DNA of 64,000 nucleotides from Microbacterium forte (GTDB lineage Bacteria > Actinomycetota > Actinomycetes > Actinomycetales > Microbacteriaceae), in the NCBI RefSeq assembly GCF_031885415.1, contig NZ_CP116871.1, positions 806,001 through 870,000 of the forward strand, given 5' to 3'. Every line of letters begins with the position of its first letter. Position 1 is the stretch's first letter. This document shows, in pieces, positions 62,741 through 64,000 of this stretch. The translations under genes and the position numbers were made by a program. The notes beneath the pieces were generated by a model. That model worked only from the letters and a program-made list of their open reading frames with translations, did no database searches and was not told the DNA's origin.

Positions 62741-63916
62741 ATGCGCAATCGGGTTCTCGTGGCCGCTCTCGTCACCGCCATCGTCACCGCAGCGCTCACA
62801 CCATCGGTGGCACTGGCAGCGCCTCCGACGTCGGCGGAATGGGTACCCGTGGCCACGCTGCTGGATCAGTTGCGTGTCGAGGCTCCTTCCACCGTCAAGT
62901 ACAACCGCGACCAGTTCTTCGAAGGCGCAGATCTCGACGGGGACGGCTGCCGCACCCGTCAGGAGGTTCTCCTCGAGGAGACCGACATCCCCGCGACCGT
63001 CACCGGCGTGTGCACCGTCACTGCGGGTCAATGGTTCTCCTACTACGACAACGTCATACACATCGACCCCGCCGCAGTCGAAATGGATCACCTCGTCGCG
63101 CTCAAAGAAGCGTGGGGGTCCGGAGCGTGGGCATGGACCGACGCACAGCGACAGGGATACTCCAACGATGTCGACGACTACCGCACGCTGACAACGGTCA
63201 CCGCGGCCGTCAACACCGCGAAAGCCGACAAGGATCCTGCGTCCTGGCTGCCCTCCTACGGTCCCATGCGGTGCACTTACGTCTCCGAGTGGGTCGCGGT
63301 GAAATGGCGTTGGAACCTGTCCGTCGACCCCGCCGAGAAGAACGCCATCCAGACGCTCCTCACTGAGTGCAGCTGGCGGGACACCCCCCTCCCGGCTGTT
63401 CCCGCTGTGGGGCGGCCATCCGCGCCGCCGTTGCCAGAACCCGTCGCCGTCTACCGATTCTGGAGTCCCGTCTACCAGGGTCACTTCTACACCACTGACC
63501 CGACAGAGCGCGATCAGATCATCGCGCGCTGGCCCGGTGTGTGGACATATGAGGGACAGCGATACACCGCGTTCACGACCCAGGTCGCAGGCACCATTCC
63601 GCTGTACCGATTCTGGAGCACTCAGTATTCGGGGCACTTCTACACCGCAGACCCGGCAGAGCGCGCCGCGGTGATCGCCAAGTGGCCGAGCATCTGGAAG
63701 GACGAAGGGGTCGCCTACTACGTGTACCCGGCGAACTCCGCTCAGCCTGACACTGTTCCGGTGGCACGATTCTGGTCGAGCTCGGCGGCCCACCACTTCT
63801 ACACCGCCGACGCGGCAGAACGCGACGCAGTCCTCGCCAAGTGGTGGAGGGTGTGGTCGCACGAGGGCGATGAGTTCCGTGTGCCGTCCTCGGGTGTCCC
63901 CAACCCTCATGAGTAG
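62741..63916 (+). CDS. Secreted HNH (GmrSD/DUF1524-type) nuclease-like protein with three C-terminal repeats
   Basis: A 391-residue exported protein with a Sec signal peptide (cleavage near ALA-AP, residue 27). Residues about 50-212 are an HNH domain of the secreted actinobacterial type: FEGADLDGDGCRTRQEVL, MDHLVALKEAWGSGAW (His117), NTAKADKDPASWLP and an even set of Cys. Residues 237-385 hold three copies of a 45-50-residue repeat, VYRFWSPVYQGHFYTTDPTER...YEG, of the DUF5648 type seen in wall-associated and hydrolytic proteins. It probably cuts extracellular DNA while the repeats bind a surface polymer. An AAGGAG site precedes ATG 62741. Confidence 0.82.
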   Translation: MRNRVLVAALVTAIVTAALTPSVALAAPPTSAEWVPVATLLDQLRVEAPSTVKYNRDQFFEGADLDGDGCRTRQEVLLEETDIPATVTGVCTVTAGQWFSYYDNVIHIDPAAVEMDHLVALKEAWGSGAWAWTDAQRQGYSNDVDDYRTLTTVTAAVNTAKADKDPASWLPSYGPMRCTYVSEWVAVKWRWNLSVDPAEKNAIQTLLTECSWRDTPLPAVPAVGRPSAPPLPEPVAVYRFWSPVYQGHFYTTDPTERDQIIARWPGVWTYEGQRYTAFTTQVAGTIPLYRFWSTQYSGHFYTADPAERAAVIAKWPSIWKDEGVAYYVYPANSAQPDTVPVARFWSSSAAHHFYTADAAERDAVLAKWWRVWSHEGDEFRVPSSGVPNPHE

Positions 63917-63947
63917 CGACCGGAGCGGCCGCGCTCACGGTCGCGCA

Positions 63948-63994
63948 AAGAAGGCCCGCCTCCCGGGTTGATCACCAGGGAGGCGGGCCTTCTT
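63948..63994. terminator. Strong terminator after the nuclease gene
   Basis: AAGAAGGCCCGCCTCCC (63948-63964) pairs perfectly with GGGAGGCGGGCCTTCTT (63978-63994). It marks the end of the last gene in the window. Confidence 0.88.
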
Positions 63995-64000
63995 GCTTGT

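Overview
The window is high-GC DNA with dense genes, frequent four-base ATGA overlaps, and many genes whose only upstream signal is a -10 hexamer six or seven bases before the start codon. The gene content fits an actinobacterium of the family Microbacteriaceae, probably Microbacterium or a close relative. That placement is inference from gene families and style, not from a marker gene. Nothing looks like a phage, plasmid, integrase, transposase or CRISPR array. The backbone is a minus-strand chain of core biosynthesis genes broken up by accessory genes, read here from high to low coordinates: otsA, otsB, ilvD, ilvB, ilvN, ilvC, serA, leuB, ilvE, gltX, tRNA-Gln, tRNA-Glu, leuC, leuD and murA (murA runs off the left edge). 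Together these make valine, isoleucine and leucine, start serine synthesis, make trehalose, charge Glu/Gln tRNAs and begin peptidoglycan precursor synthesis. Between them sit accessory groups, often on the plus strand with their own regulators. Region by region: 1-3.5 kb holds murA, leuD and leuC, with a leucine-rich leader peptide and attenuator in front of leuC. 3.5-12.2 kb holds metY with a flavin monooxygenase, DUF427, a Lon-N domain protein, a TerC transporter behind a yybP-ykoY manganese riboswitch, an ECF sigma factor with a DUF4349 membrane protein, and a winged-helix regulator with an exporter. 12.3-20.1 kb holds tRNA-Glu, an MBL-fold hydrolase, a kinase-like protein, aminopeptidase N, a MarR regulator with a hydroxyacyl-CoA dehydrogenase, topoisomerase IB, a proline-rich membrane protein and tRNA-Gln. 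20.2-33.3 kb holds gltX, a DszC/SfnB-like oxygenase, a methyltransferase-MFS-FAH trio, ilvE, leuB, a drug exporter with its divergent TetR regulator, serA and two small membrane proteins. 33.3-44.1 kb is the most distinctive accessory block: a six-gene operon (sugar-binding lipoprotein, two ABC permeases, ROK kinase, M81 metallopeptidase-like protein, GH29 alpha-L-fucosidase), a divergent ROK repressor and a second GH29 fucosidase. Both transcription units carry the same palindromic core ACATCCGATGT. This looks like a regulon for importing fucose-containing glycans and cleaving them inside the cell, with an unexplained M81 enzyme. 44.1-51.6 kb holds ilvC, ilvN, ilvB, ilvD, otsB and otsA. 51.6-64 kb holds exporters, a ketone-body operon (atoB-type thiolase with SCOT A and B subunits) under a divergent IclR regulator, a MarR-MFS pair, a YbaK-type deacylase, lipoproteins, tRNA-Lys, an inositol-monophosphatase-family enzyme, small unknowns, and a secreted HNH nuclease-like protein with three C-terminal repeats. 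The strongest new-looking signals are the leader peptide and alternative pairing upstream of leuC, the fucoside/M81 regulon with its shared operator, the riboswitch-terC unit with an apparent Shine-Dalgarno-sequestering platform, and the secreted nuclease with tandem repeats.
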